From NCBI GenBank assembly GCA_016793305.1, contig JAEUHU010000383.1:1-15937 (forward strand): a stretch of 15,937 bases of DNA, read 5' to 3'. Position numbers and translations under genes: made by a program. Each line of letters opens with the position of its first letter. Position 1 is the stretch's first letter. Below are positions 6,371 to 14,408 of the stretch, one piece after another. The notes under the pieces are model-generated. The model was given only the letters and a program-made list of their open reading frames with translations. It was not told the origin of the DNA and made no database searches. This DNA is from Planctomycetota bacterium. Its GTDB lineage: Bacteria; Planctomycetota; UBA1135; UBA2386.

Positions 6371-9300
6371 CGTCCCCCTCCAGCGCGCGCGTCGGCGGCG
6401 ATGCGCAGGCCGATGCGCTGCAACAGCGGTTCGCGGCCGCGGCCGAGCAGGTCGCGCCCGTCGCGGTACAGCTGCTGGGCGCGCAGCACGCCGGGCACCA
6501 CGGCCGGCAGCTCGGACGAACGAGCGACGTCGAGCCGCTGGCCGTCTTCGCCGATCAAGCCTTCGGGTTCGGTGCTGCCGAGTCCGCGCACCACTCCGAG
6601 CCGGGCCACGGCCCCAGCCGGATCGGGTGCCGGCTCGAACCGCCCGTTCGCCAGGGCCGTCACGCGCTCAAGGTGCGTCTGGTGGTCGCCGAGCCACTCG
6701 CGCACGAGCAACTCCGAGCCGACGTCGGCCGGCAGGTCGAGCACCCACTCGCGCACACCGAAGTCGAGGCCGACGAAGTCGAACCCGTAGCGGCTCGGCA
6801 CGACGTCGCCCGCACGACGCGACCCAGCCGCTCCCGGTCCGCCCCAATCGGCGGTGAACAAGCGACTCGCCACCGCCCCGCCGGCCGCTGCGGCGCCGTG
6901 TGCGGCCGGTCGCTGCGCCCGCGCGTAGGCGGCCAGCACCAGCTCGCACCCGAACGGCAGCCGGAAGCGCTCCGGATCGCCGAACAGAGCGGCCCCGAGG
7001 CCTCGCACCAGCGCGTAGGCCTGGAAGAAGTCGACGCCGCACAGGCTCTCGTCGTCGGCACCGGAACCGCTGGGCAGCAGGTTCGCCGGGTCGGTCCGCG
7101 CCGCACCGAGCGGATCGAGCGCATGCAGACAGCTGCGCTGCAGGGGTGCTGGCAGCCGCGCCATCGCCGCGACCAGCACCTTCGCTTCGCCCCACTGGAG
7201 CTCCCGATCCTGCAGCAGCAGGTCGTGCAGGTTGCGCACCGCGACCACGATCTGCGGACGATACAGCGCCCGGGGCGGCGCTGCGTCCGGCACCGGCTCG
7301 GCGAACGGCACGGCTGGCGCCAGCACCGGCAGCAGGCGGATCCGGCCCAGCACCGGATCGGCAGCACCGAGTTCCTGCAGCGTGACCGGCACCAGCGTGC
7401 TGCGCACCGTGCGCAGCCGCAGCGACAGCGTGTGCCGACCCGCCGGCGTCGACAGGGCGACCTCGAGACGCCGTTCGAGGCCTTCGGCGAACTGCTCGCG
7501 CGTGCGGTCGGCCAGCTGGGCGGCGAGGCTCCAGACCGGGAACGGCAGGTCGAAGACGACCACCGGTCGCTCGCTGCCGGCTTCGTCGAGGCGAGCGGCG
7601 AGCACTTCGGTCTGCAGCACGCCGAGCCGCAGTGCTGGCAGGTCCGCAGCGACGAACGGAGCGCGGAGACGCAGCGAAACGCGCAGCGGTTCGCCGTGCT
7701 CGACCAGCAGCTCCTCGCCGATCGGCTCGGGCGGACGATCGTCGTACCAGAAGTCGGCGATGCCGACCGGACCGGCCTGCACGACGGTCTCGTCGCCGCG
7801 GCGCCACGCGACGGGTCGGCCGAGCACGTCGACCAGTTGCACGGCGAGCACGTTGCGGCCGAACACCGGGGCGATCTCCGGCAAGAGAGGCTCGCCAGGA
7901 TTCGCCGCCCCGATCGACAACGGCAGCGCCGCCGTGGCCCCGAGCCACAGCGTGCCGCTCAGGTAGGGCCGCACCGACGGATCCAGGCGCCACGCCGCGC
8001 CGTCGCGCAGCAACGACTCGCGCAGCACCAGCAGGCCCGACTCGAGCGCGCCGGCCAGGAAGCGCGGGCGCCCCACCGGCAACTGCACGTCGATCTGTTC
8101 GGGCAGTACGCGCAGGTTGCAGGGCACCCGCGCCACGACCAGCGGGCTCGCCCCCGCGGCTGCCTTGCGGTCGGTCAGTTCGAACAGCAGGCGATGTGCC
8201 CCCGGCGGCAACGTCGCGAGCGAGAGCCGCGCCGTCCCGTCGGCCCCGGCCGGCTGCTGCAGAGGCAACACCGCACTTGCCCCGCCGGCGACGGCGAGAG
8301 CCCCGCCCGAGGCGAGTTCGACGGGAGCGCCGGCGAGCGCATAGTTCGGCCCGAACGAGACGTCGACGTCCGCCCCGCCCGGGCCGATCACCAGCTCGCC
8401 GTCGAGCCAACGGGCGCGCGCGTCGCACGGCACGACGACCGGACGCAGCGTTCGATCGCGCACCGGCAGCACGACGTCGAGCCGATGCGTGTTGCCGGCC
8501 GGGTCGGCGAGGCCGAGTTGCAGCGCCAGGCTGTCGCCGTCGGCGAACCCCGCCGGCAGTTCGACCAGCACCATCGACCCCGAACTCGGCAGGGCCTGCG
8601 TCACGTGCCGTTCGCCGTGCTGGCAGGTCAGCATGCAACCGGGTTCGAGGTCCTCGACCTGGAGCCGTGCGTGCACGACGTCGCCGTGCCGCAGCAGGAA
8701 CGGCTCGCCGCCCGGGCCGGTGATCGCCAGCAGGCGGGGGCACGCGAGGTCGGCGCTCGGGAACGGCAGCGGATCCGTGCGCGCCGCGTTGCCAGCGAGG
8801 TCGACCGCGCGCAGTTCGACATCCCCGGGCCCCAGATCCCGCCCGCCGTGGAACCGTTCCTGCAGCAACACTCCGAGCGGCAACGTCGGCTGGTCGGGCG
8901 GAATCGGCAGACGCACCGGCCCACGTTCGCGGAACTGCACGACGACCTCGAGCCCGGCGAGGCCGTGCCGTTCCTCGGCGCGCCAGACGAGTTGCGTGGT
9001 GCCGTTCAGGGCCCCGGGCGGCTCGAGGCGTGCCTCGACCTGAGGAGCCTCGTCGTCGAGCCGCAGGCGGGCGGTGCCGAGCGGCGGCACGCCCGGCGCC
9101 ACGAAGGTCACGTCGACCGGCCCGTCGAGGGACAGTCGCTGCATCGCCTCCAGCAGGTCGCGCCACTCCTCCTGCGCGTCGGACAGCACCAGCGCCCCGT
9201 CCGCCGCGTCGATCTCCGGCCGCAGCGGCTGGCGCAGCAGCACGTGCCCGTCGCGCGACAGTTCGGCGCGCAGCGAGCGCGCCGCGAAGCCGCCGAAGTG

Positions 9301-10425
9301 GCCGCCGAAGGTCGCCAGCTTGCGCCCTTGCAGGTGCTGCACCGGCGGCAGGACACCGGGCGCCACTTCGGCCAGCGCCAGCGCCGAGCCGGGCCAGACC
9401 CGCAGGTACGGCGCCCGGCCGCTGCCGCGCGCGACGAACGCGAGGCCGGTCGCCAGCACCGCCAGCGTCACCGCGAGGCGGCTCCAGAACGGTCGCCGCG
9501 CGGCCGCGATCGCCGCCAGCTCGCCGGCGACCTGCGCCGCACTGGCGGGCCGTCGCGAGGGGTCGTGCTGCAGGCAGTCCTGCAGCAGCCGCACGAGCCG
9601 GCGCGGCACGCCGGCCGGCCCTGGCCAGGAACGGCGCCCCGCCGGTGCGTCGACCGGCATGGCCCCGGTGAGCAGCAGCCAACCGATCGTGCCGAGCGAG
9701 AACAGGTCCGCGCGCGGATCGACGTCCTGCCCGGCCAGCAGTTCGGGAGCCGAGAACGCGGGATTGACGAAGCCTGCCAGTTCCCCCGGCCCCGGCCGCA
9801 CGAGGTGCATGCTGCGGGCGATGCCGAAGTCGAGCACCTTGACGCTGAGCCGTCCGTCGGCGGCAGCGACCATCACGTTGCGCGGTGACAGGTCGCAGTG
9901 CACCAGTTCGGCGGCGTGGATCGCGACCAGCGCTTCGGCGACCTGCAGCAGGATCGCCACCGCGTGGGCCGGCGCCAGCGGTCCGCTGCGCCACAGCCCG
10001 TCGAGCGTGCGCCCATCGACGAGTTCCATCGCCAGGTAGGTCTGGCCGTCTTCGGCCTCGCCGACGTCGAGCAGCCGCGCACAGCGCTGGTGGGCGACCG
10101 TCGCCGCGCGGCGCGCTTCCGGCAGCAACGAACGGCGGTACTCGGCGCGCGCCGCGAAGCGCGGGTGCAGCAGCTTCAACGCCACGGCCATCAGCGAACC
10201 GACGTGCTGGGCGCGGAACACCGTGCCGAGGCCGCCGCGGCCGAGCACCGCGAGCAGGCGGTACTTGCCGTCGACCACGGTGCCGAGCAGCGGGTTGCCG
10301 GCGTCGACCTCGCCGGTGCGCACCGGATAGTGCACCGCGTCGGTCGGCAGCAACCAACTGCCGCAGTGCCCGCAGCACTGGGCCTCGGAGTCGGTCACTC
10401 CATCGCACTGGAGACAGATCTTCAC
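6367..10425 (-). CDS. Large transmembrane Ser/Thr protein kinase with zinc ribbon, Ig-like and FGE-like ectodomain
   Basis: 1352 residues. Order: zinc ribbon (C4, C7, C18, C21); Hanks-type kinase domain (about 54-310) with GRGGLG (62-67), ATP Lys84, Glu103, catalytic loop HCDLSPRN (176-183), DFG (199-201) and APE (226-228); one membrane segment (about 315-332); then about 1000 residues outside. The catalytic Asp, Asn and DFG are kept, so activity is likely, although the usual HRD Arg is Cys177. The outer part holds Ig-like domains marked by DLAGN (542-546) and DPAGN (641-645). Near the end (about 1130-1240) is a formylglycine-generating-enzyme-like fold: GVDFFQAYALVRGLG, FRLPFGCELVLAAYA (from 1154), YGFDF (1213) and EWVLDLP (1226). 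The start chosen is GTG 10425, right at the zinc ribbon; ATG 10458 would add 11 residues. No SD decides. Confidence 0.88.
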   Translation of the reverse strand: MKICLQCDGVTDSEAQCCGHCGSWLLPTDAVHYPVRTGEVDAGNPLLGTVVDGKYRLLAVLGRGGLGTVFRAQHVGSLMAVALKLLHPRFAARAEYRRSLLPEARRAATVAHQRCARLLDVGEAEDGQTYLAMELVDGRTLDGLWRSGPLAPAHAVAILLQVAEALVAIHAAELVHCDLSPRNVMVAAADGRLSVKVLDFGIARSMHLVRPGPGELAGFVNPAFSAPELLAGQDVDPRADLFSLGTIGWLLLTGAMPVDAPAGRRSWPGPAGVPRRLVRLLQDCLQHDPSRRPASAAQVAGELAAIAAARRPFWSRLAVTLAVLATGLAFVARGSGRAPYLRVWPGSALALAEVAPGVLPPVQHLQGRKLATFGGHFGGFAARSLRAELSRDGHVLLRQPLRPEIDAADGALVLSDAQEEWRDLLEAMQRLSLDGPVDVTFVAPGVPPLGTARLRLDDEAPQVEARLEPPGALNGTTQLVWRAEERHGLAGLEVVVQFRERGPVRLPIPPDQPTLPLGVLLQERFHGGRDLGPGDVELRAVDLAGNAARTDPLPFPSADLACPRLLAITGPGGEPFLLRHGDVVHARLQVEDLEPGCMLTCQHGERHVTQALPSSGSMVLVELPAGFADGDSLALQLGLADPAGNTHRLDVVLPVRDRTLRPVVVPCDARARWLDGELVIGPGGADVDVSFGPNYALAGAPVELASGGALAVAGGASAVLPLQQPAGADGTARLSLATLPPGAHRLLFELTDRKAAAGASPLVVARVPCNLRVLPEQIDVQLPVGRPRFLAGALESGLLVLRESLLRDGAAWRLDPSVRPYLSGTLWLGATAALPLSIGAANPGEPLLPEIAPVFGRNVLAVQLVDVLGRPVAWRRGDETVVQAGPVGIADFWYDDRPPEPIGEELLVEHGEPLRVSLRLRAPFVAADLPALRLGVLQTEVLAARLDEAGSERPVVVFDLPFPVWSLAAQLADRTREQFAEGLERRLEVALSTPAGRHTLSLRLRTVRSTLVPVTLQELGAADPVLGRIRLLPVLAPAVPFAEPVPDAAPPRALYRPQIVVAVRNLHDLLLQDRELQWGEAKVLVAAMARLPAPLQRSCLHALDPLGAARTDPANLLPSGSGADDESLCGVDFFQAYALVRGLGAALFGDPERFRLPFGCELVLAAYARAQRPAAHGAAAAGGAVASRLFTADWGGPGAAGSRRAGDVVPSRYGFDFVGLDFGVREWVLDLPADVGSELLVREWLGDHQTHLERVTALANGRFEPAPDPAGAVARLGVVRGLGSTEPEGLIGEDGQRLDVARSSELPAVVPGVLRAQQLYRDGRDLLGRGREPLLQRIGLRIAADARAGGGR

Positions 10426-10456
10426 GCGGAGTCGCCGGCGGAGTGCCGATCGGCCC

Positions 10457-10462
10457 ATGATA
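10457..10462 (-). promoter_or_regulatory. Possible -10 element for the kinase operon
   Basis: TATCAT on the minus strand (5 of 6 to TATAAT) lies 31 nt upstream of the kinase GTG start. No -35 of any quality sits 16-18 nt before it. If real, transcription would begin near 10450, which would exclude the upstream ATG at 10458 as start. Confidence 0.22.
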
Positions 10463-10506
10463 GGCAGCGGGTGCGCAAGCTGGTGCAGAACTCCGGCCGC
10501 CATCGA

Positions 10507-10524
10507 CGGGCCGCCGTCGGCCCG
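10507..10524 (-). terminator. Hairpin after cinA (terminator or attenuator candidate)
   Basis: Perfect 7-bp inverted repeat CGGGCCG / CGGCCCG with a 4-nt loop, starting 38 nt after the cinA stop on the minus strand. No T-tract follows, so it may only pause RNA polymerase or depend on a factor. It separates tatC-cinA from the kinase operon, in a 136-nt gap. Confidence 0.4.
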
Positions 10525-10561
10525 AGGCCCGAGCCTGCGTTGGGAACGACCGTGCCGATCC

Positions 10562-11797
10562 TCAGTGGGCCAGCAGCGCGCGCCACAGCTCGAACACCGC
10601 GCGGTCGCGCACGAACGTGCGCCCGAGGTCGGGGATCGCGACCGTCCAGGCTCGTGTGCCCTCGGCGCTGGCCAGGGCGAAGCACACCGTGCCGACCGGC
10701 TTCGTGGCACTGCCGCCGTCGGGGCCGGCGATGCCGGTGGTCGCGACCGCGACGTCGGCGGCGAAGCGCTCGCGCGCGCCGTTCGCCATCGCCGCGGCGA
10801 CCGGTTCGCTGACCGCTCCGTGTTCGCGCAGCAGGGCCTCGGGCACGCCGAGCAGGCGGGTCTTCGCTTCGTTCGCGTAGGCGACGACGCCACCGCACAG
10901 CACCGCCGACGAACCTGGCACGTCGGTGAGCCGCGCGGCGAGCAGGCCGCCGGTGCACGACTCGGCCAGTGAAAGGCGCAGGCCGCGTTGCCGCAGCCGT
11001 TCGAGCACCAGTTCGGGCAGTTCGGCGACCCCTTCGGCGAACAGCCACGAACCGATCAGCGGCCGCAGTTCGGCGGCGGTGCGTTCGCAGGCCTGCAGGG
11101 CCTGTTCGCGGCTCGCCGCCGTGCCGACGATCCGGATCGTCAGCAGGCCGCCGCTGGCGGTGATGCCGACCGCCGGGTTCCGCCCCGGCACCATGAACGG
11201 CTCGATGCGCTCGCCGAGCAGCGCCTCGCTCGGCCCGAGCACGCGCAGCCACAGTTGCGCAGTCGGGGTCAGGCCCGGCAGGGCGGCGATCTGCGGCAGC
11301 ACGCTGTCGCGCAGCAGCACCTGCATCTCGCGCGGCACGCCGGGCATCGCGAAGAACCGGGCGCGATCGATCGTGACCGCGAAGCCCGGTGCCGTGCCGA
11401 CCGGGTTCGGGATCGGCACGGCCCCGGGCGGCAGCATCGCCTGGCGCTTGTTGCTCTCCGGCACCTGGCGACCGCGTCGCCCCAGGTAGTACTGGATCTG
11501 CTGCCAGCTGTCGGCGTGGAACCACAGCGGGCCGCCGAGCACCTCGGCTGTGAGGTCGCGCGTGCGGTCGTCGAGCGTCGGCCCGAGCCCGCCGGTCGCG
11601 ACCACCACGTCGGCGCGGCCGCACGCGTCGACCAGCGCACTGCGCAGGTGCCCCGGATCGTCGCTGGTCACCGAGAAGCGATGCACCACGCAGCCGATGC
11701 GTTCCAGCTCGGCGGCGATGTACTTGCTGTTGGTGTCGAGCAGCGCACCGTGGATCAGTTCGTCGCCGATCGCCAGGATCTCGGCCAGCAGGGTCAT
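10562..11797 (-). CDS. cinA: CinA-family nicotinamide-nucleotide amidohydrolase (PncC/CinA)
   Basis: Full-length, two-domain, 411-residue CinA. The C-terminal domain hydrolyses nicotinamide mononucleotide to nicotinate mononucleotide and ammonia in pyridine nucleotide salvage, and the N-terminal COG1058/MoCF-type domain has been linked to ADP-ribose pyrophosphatase activity (family knowledge). The N-terminal domain shows AIGDELIHGALLDTNSKYIA and ATGGLGPTLDDRTRDLTAEV. The C-terminal domain shows LAESCTGGLLAARL with the catalytic Ser280, and VATTGIAGPDGGSATKPVGT. Nothing is missing. The ATG at 11797 follows a GAGGA Shine-Dalgarno (complement of 11805-11809) by 7 nt. The gap to the tatC stop is only 21 nt, so tatC-cinA is probably one transcript. 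A cytoplasmic enzyme. Confidence 0.95.
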   Translation of the reverse strand: MTLLAEILAIGDELIHGALLDTNSKYIAAELERIGCVVHRFSVTSDDPGHLRSALVDACGRADVVVATGGLGPTLDDRTRDLTAEVLGGPLWFHADSWQQIQYYLGRRGRQVPESNKRQAMLPPGAVPIPNPVGTAPGFAVTIDRARFFAMPGVPREMQVLLRDSVLPQIAALPGLTPTAQLWLRVLGPSEALLGERIEPFMVPGRNPAVGITASGGLLTIRIVGTAASREQALQACERTAAELRPLIGSWLFAEGVAELPELVLERLRQRGLRLSLAESCTGGLLAARLTDVPGSSAVLCGGVVAYANEAKTRLLGVPEALLREHGAVSEPVAAAMANGARERFAADVAVATTGIAGPDGGSATKPVGTVCFALASAEGTRAWTVAIPDLGRTFVRDRAVFELWRALLAH

Positions 11798-11818
11798 GGG
11801 AGCGTCCTCGGGAACGGG

Positions 11819-12790
11819 TCAGGAGGCTGGAGTCGGGGCCGGCGCATCGCGGCCGCGGCCGAACCAGGTGAGCACGAGGCCGAGCCCGAACAGCAGCACC
11901 ATCGGCCCGGCCATCAGCAGCATCGACACCGGCTCCGGCGGCGTCACCACCGCGGCGACGATGCAGATGACCAGGATCGTCATCCGCCAGTTGTGCACGA
12001 AGCCGCGGTGCGTCACGAGGCCGATGCGCTGCAGGGCCACCATCACCAGCGGCAACTGGAACACGAGCCCCATCGCCGCGGTCAGCGCGAACAGCAGGTT
12101 CAGGAACTGCCCGATGGTGAAGATCGCGGTCACCTGCGACGGGTCCATCAGCGTCGCCAGGAAGCGCAGCATGTACGGCAGAACGACGAAGTAGCCGAAC
12201 GACACGCCGGTCGCCATTAGGCCGACCATGAACGGGAAGTAGCGGTAGAACACCGCCCGCTCCTTCGGGTACAGGCCGGCGGCGAGGAACGCCCACGCCT
12301 GCCAGATCACGACCGGGCTCGCCAACACCAGCGCGAACACCAGCGACGCCCACATGAACGACAAGGTGTCCTCGAGTCCGCCGGTCGCGTAGAGGCCGTA
12401 CGGCAGCGGGTAGCCGCTGCGGTGCGGGATGATGCCGGTGTGCTTGAAGGTGCCACCGAGGATCGCTTCGCGGTGTTCGCGGCAGAAGGCCAGGAACTCG
12501 ACCTCGAGCGGGTCCATCGGCTGGCCGTTCGCCTTGGCCGTTGCCTCGGTGGTCTCCAGCGCCGCCACGTGCTCGACGAAGCCGATCCGCCACTGGGTGC
12601 GGTAGGGACCGATCACGATCTCCTGCACCTGGTGCTTGAACGGCAGCACGGCGAGGACCGCGACCACGATGGCGACCAGCGCCTTGACGACGCGCGAGCG
12701 CAGTTCGTCGAGGTGGTCCCCGAACGACATGCGCGGCAGCTGGGGCTCGTCGTCGAGGGCGTGCCGGAGTTGCGGGTCGTCGAGCGGCAT
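11819..12790 (-). CDS. tatC: Sec-independent (Tat) translocase subunit TatC with enlarged first periplasmic loop
   Basis: Six-TM Tat receptor that binds twin-arginine signal peptides of folded exported proteins. The cytoplasmic N-terminal motif SFGDHLDELRSRV (22-34), WQAWAFLAAGLYPKER (163-178, F168 and E177 matching E. coli F94 and E103) and TPPEPVSMLLMAGP (283-296) are clear. The length of 323 exceeds the usual 230-260. By alignment to the E. coli pattern the N-terminus is about 14 residues longer, and about 60 residues are inserted in the first periplasmic loop between P62 and LPYGLYATG (129-137). No tatA/tatB lies in this window. ATG 12790 is used; M21 (12730) just before the HLDELR motif is an alternative and neither has a good SD. 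cinA follows 21 nt downstream. Confidence 0.95.
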   Translation of the reverse strand: MPLDDPQLRHALDDEPQLPRMSFGDHLDELRSRVVKALVAIVVAVLAVLPFKHQVQEIVIGPYRTQWRIGFVEHVAALETTEATAKANGQPMDPLEVEFLAFCREHREAILGGTFKHTGIIPHRSGYPLPYGLYATGGLEDTLSFMWASLVFALVLASPVVIWQAWAFLAAGLYPKERAVFYRYFPFMVGLMATGVSFGYFVVLPYMLRFLATLMDPSQVTAIFTIGQFLNLLFALTAAMGLVFQLPLVMVALQRIGLVTHRGFVHNWRMTILVICIVAAVVTPPEPVSMLLMAGPMVLLFGLGLVLTWFGRGRDAPAPTPAS

Positions 12791-12870
12791 GCGAACGGGC
12801 GCACGACTCTAGGCGCGGGCCGGCCGGGAATCACCCCTTCGAAGCCGCTGACACCCGCTCCGGAAACGAC

Positions 12871-12904
12871 GCGGGCCGGAGGCATCGACTGCCGTCCGGC
12901 CCGC
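12871..12904 (-). terminator. Strong hairpin downstream of the BRCT-like membrane protein gene
   Basis: Perfect 10-bp inverted repeat GCGGGCCGGA (12871-12880) / TCCGGCCCGC (12895-12904). The 14-nt loop can add a further GGC/GCC inner pairing. It lies 36 nt after the stop at 12941. On the minus strand the stem is followed by GTCGTTTCC, only a short T run, so termination efficiency is uncertain. It sits in the 150-bp gap before tatC. Confidence 0.55.
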
Positions 12905-12940
12905 AGCAACGCACCGAGCTGGGCTCGGTCGTGCGTCAGC

Positions 12941-14242
12941 TCACAGCTTCAGGAAGTCACGGACCGCCTGCAGGGTCTGGAACTCGACGTGGAGCTTGTC
13001 GGCGAGCTTGTACTCCTCCGAGTCCTGGAGGCGAACCAGGGCTTCGCCGCTCTCGTTCAGCGGATCGTTGCCGAGGATCACCGTGTCGACGCCCGGGCCC
13101 ATCTTGTCGACGACCTTGTTGCCGAGGCGGGTCAGCAGCAGCTTGAGCGGCTCCTTCTGGTAGGGCGCCTGGAAGCGGCCCATCAGGTAGATCGTGCGGG
13201 TGACGCGCGGCGAGTAGAGGTCGTTGAACAGCAGGTCGCCAGCGCGCGGGAAGTCACCGACCTCGTCGGCGAAGTCGCTGAGCTCGACCTCGGAACGGTT
13301 CTCCTCGACACGCACGACCGTCGCCTTGCACTTCACGACCGGGCTGGCGCTCGGGCCGTCCTTGGTGGTCAGCGCGGGCGAGCGGACCATGAACACCGTG
13401 CCGGCCTGCAGCAGGTCCTTGCGGCCGAGGTCGATGAAGGCGGTGCGCAGACCCTGCTGGCTGGCGAGCAGCCGGCCGTCGGCGACGTGCGGGGCCTTGC
13501 GCAGGTCCTCACGCTTCTGGAGGCCGGCGAGGCTGACGTCGCGCTGCTGGATCTCCTTCTCGAGCTGCTTCTGCTTCTCGGCCGCGGCGTCCTCGGCGGC
13601 GAGCTTCTCCTTGGCGATGTTCTCGACGTTGGCGGTCGCCGACGCGAGGGTCGCCTGGGTGCGCGAGTGGCTCGCCTCGAGGTCGCTGCGGACCTTGGCG
13701 ATCTCCTCCTGGTAGGCGCGAGCGCGGGTCTCGAAGTCGGCCGACTTCTTGCGCAGCTCGTCGGCGGTGCGCGCCTGCGTGGACAGCGCCCCGTCGAGCT
13801 TGGTGTTGACCTCGCGGTTGCGGTCCTTCAGCTGGGCGACCAGCGTCGCCATGGAGTTGAGGACGTTCTCGACCCCCTTGGCAGGCGCCAGCTCCGCGTC
13901 GGCGAGGGCCTTGTCCATCACCTGGCTCAAGGCTTGCGGGTTGATCAGGCCGACCATGCCCTCGAGGGACGCGCCCTCGTAGACACCTTCGGAGGCCTTG
14001 CGACCCGTGTACTTGCCCGGCATGCCAATCACATTGCCGACGTCCTCGATGTAGTGCTGGTAGAGGATCTCCTTGGCCTTCAGCGCGTTGATGTCTTGCT
14101 GGATCGAGGCGTTCTTGTCGACCAGCTCGTTGTTCTTCGTCTGGTTGATCCAGGCGAACGAGACTGCTGCCAGAAACAGGATCAGCAGCAGCAGGAAGAA
14201 CATCATCGGGACGTGGGCAGCGCCGCTCTGACGATTGTGCAT
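12941..14242 (-). CDS. Membrane-anchored coiled-coil protein with BRCT-like C-terminal domain
   Basis: 433 residues, no family name known to me. An N-terminal membrane segment (12-32, MMFFLLLLILFLAAVSFAW) is followed by a short coiled coil (about 36-58) and a long Ala/Glu/Lys-rich coiled coil (about 130-248). Next comes a small beta domain (about 253-345) with ADGRLLA, AFIDLGRKD, GTVFMVR and AGDLLFN, resembling the barrel-like domains that follow coiled coils in envelope proteins. Last is a BRCT-like domain (348-433): TIYLMGRF, LLLTRLGNKVVDKM, DTVILGNDP and KLADKLHVEFQTLQAVRDFL, matching the ligase-type BRCT order, but without its usual Trp. The TM would leave most of the protein on one side; which side is unclear. 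ATG 14242 follows TTGGAG by 9 nt, and a strong promoter lies upstream. Confidence 0.82.
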   Translation of the reverse strand: MHNRQSGAAHVPMMFFLLLLILFLAAVSFAWINQTKNNELVDKNASIQQDINALKAKEILYQHYIEDVGNVIGMPGKYTGRKASEGVYEGASLEGMVGLINPQALSQVMDKALADAELAPAKGVENVLNSMATLVAQLKDRNREVNTKLDGALSTQARTADELRKKSADFETRARAYQEEIAKVRSDLEASHSRTQATLASATANVENIAKEKLAAEDAAAEKQKQLEKEIQQRDVSLAGLQKREDLRKAPHVADGRLLASQQGLRTAFIDLGRKDLLQAGTVFMVRSPALTTKDGPSASPVVKCKATVVRVEENRSEVELSDFADEVGDFPRAGDLLFNDLYSPRVTRTIYLMGRFQAPYQKEPLKLLLTRLGNKVVDKMGPGVDTVILGNDPLNESGEALVRLQDSEEYKLADKLHVEFQTLQAVRDFLKL

Positions 14243-14401
14243 TGGAACCAGCTCCAAGGGGTCTGTTCGGGTCTCCGCCGGGTGAGGGCGGCGGGGAGAG
14301 GAGATCAGGGGGTCTGTCTCGAAGGCAGTCGGGTGGACGCCACGCTCGAGGGCACGAGCGCGCCCGGACGGTGGATGCCGTTCGGGCCGAGGGCGCGAGG
14401 G
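14243..14401 (-). promoter_or_regulatory. 5' leader of the BRCT-like membrane protein gene
   Basis: About 160 nt between the predicted start near 14402 and the ATG. C/G-rich, with several short inverted repeats but no motif I recognise. The end carries the TTGGAG Shine-Dalgarno. The frame is open upstream of the ATG, but its translation is Arg/Pro-rich and without pattern, so I take it as untranslated. Confidence 0.4.
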
Positions 14402-14408
14402 GTTGCGG

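Noticed and set aside
6277..9888. A 1203-codon open frame on the plus strand, antisense to the Ser/Thr kinase gene
   Set aside because: Its translation is Arg/Gln/His/Pro-rich with no domain pattern, and it mirrors the codon bias of the GC-rich minus-strand gene, which has clear kinase motifs.
10426..10893. N-terminal extension of the kinase frame into cinA
   Set aside because: It would overlap the well-defined C-terminal domain of CinA; the zinc ribbon starts right at GTG 10425.
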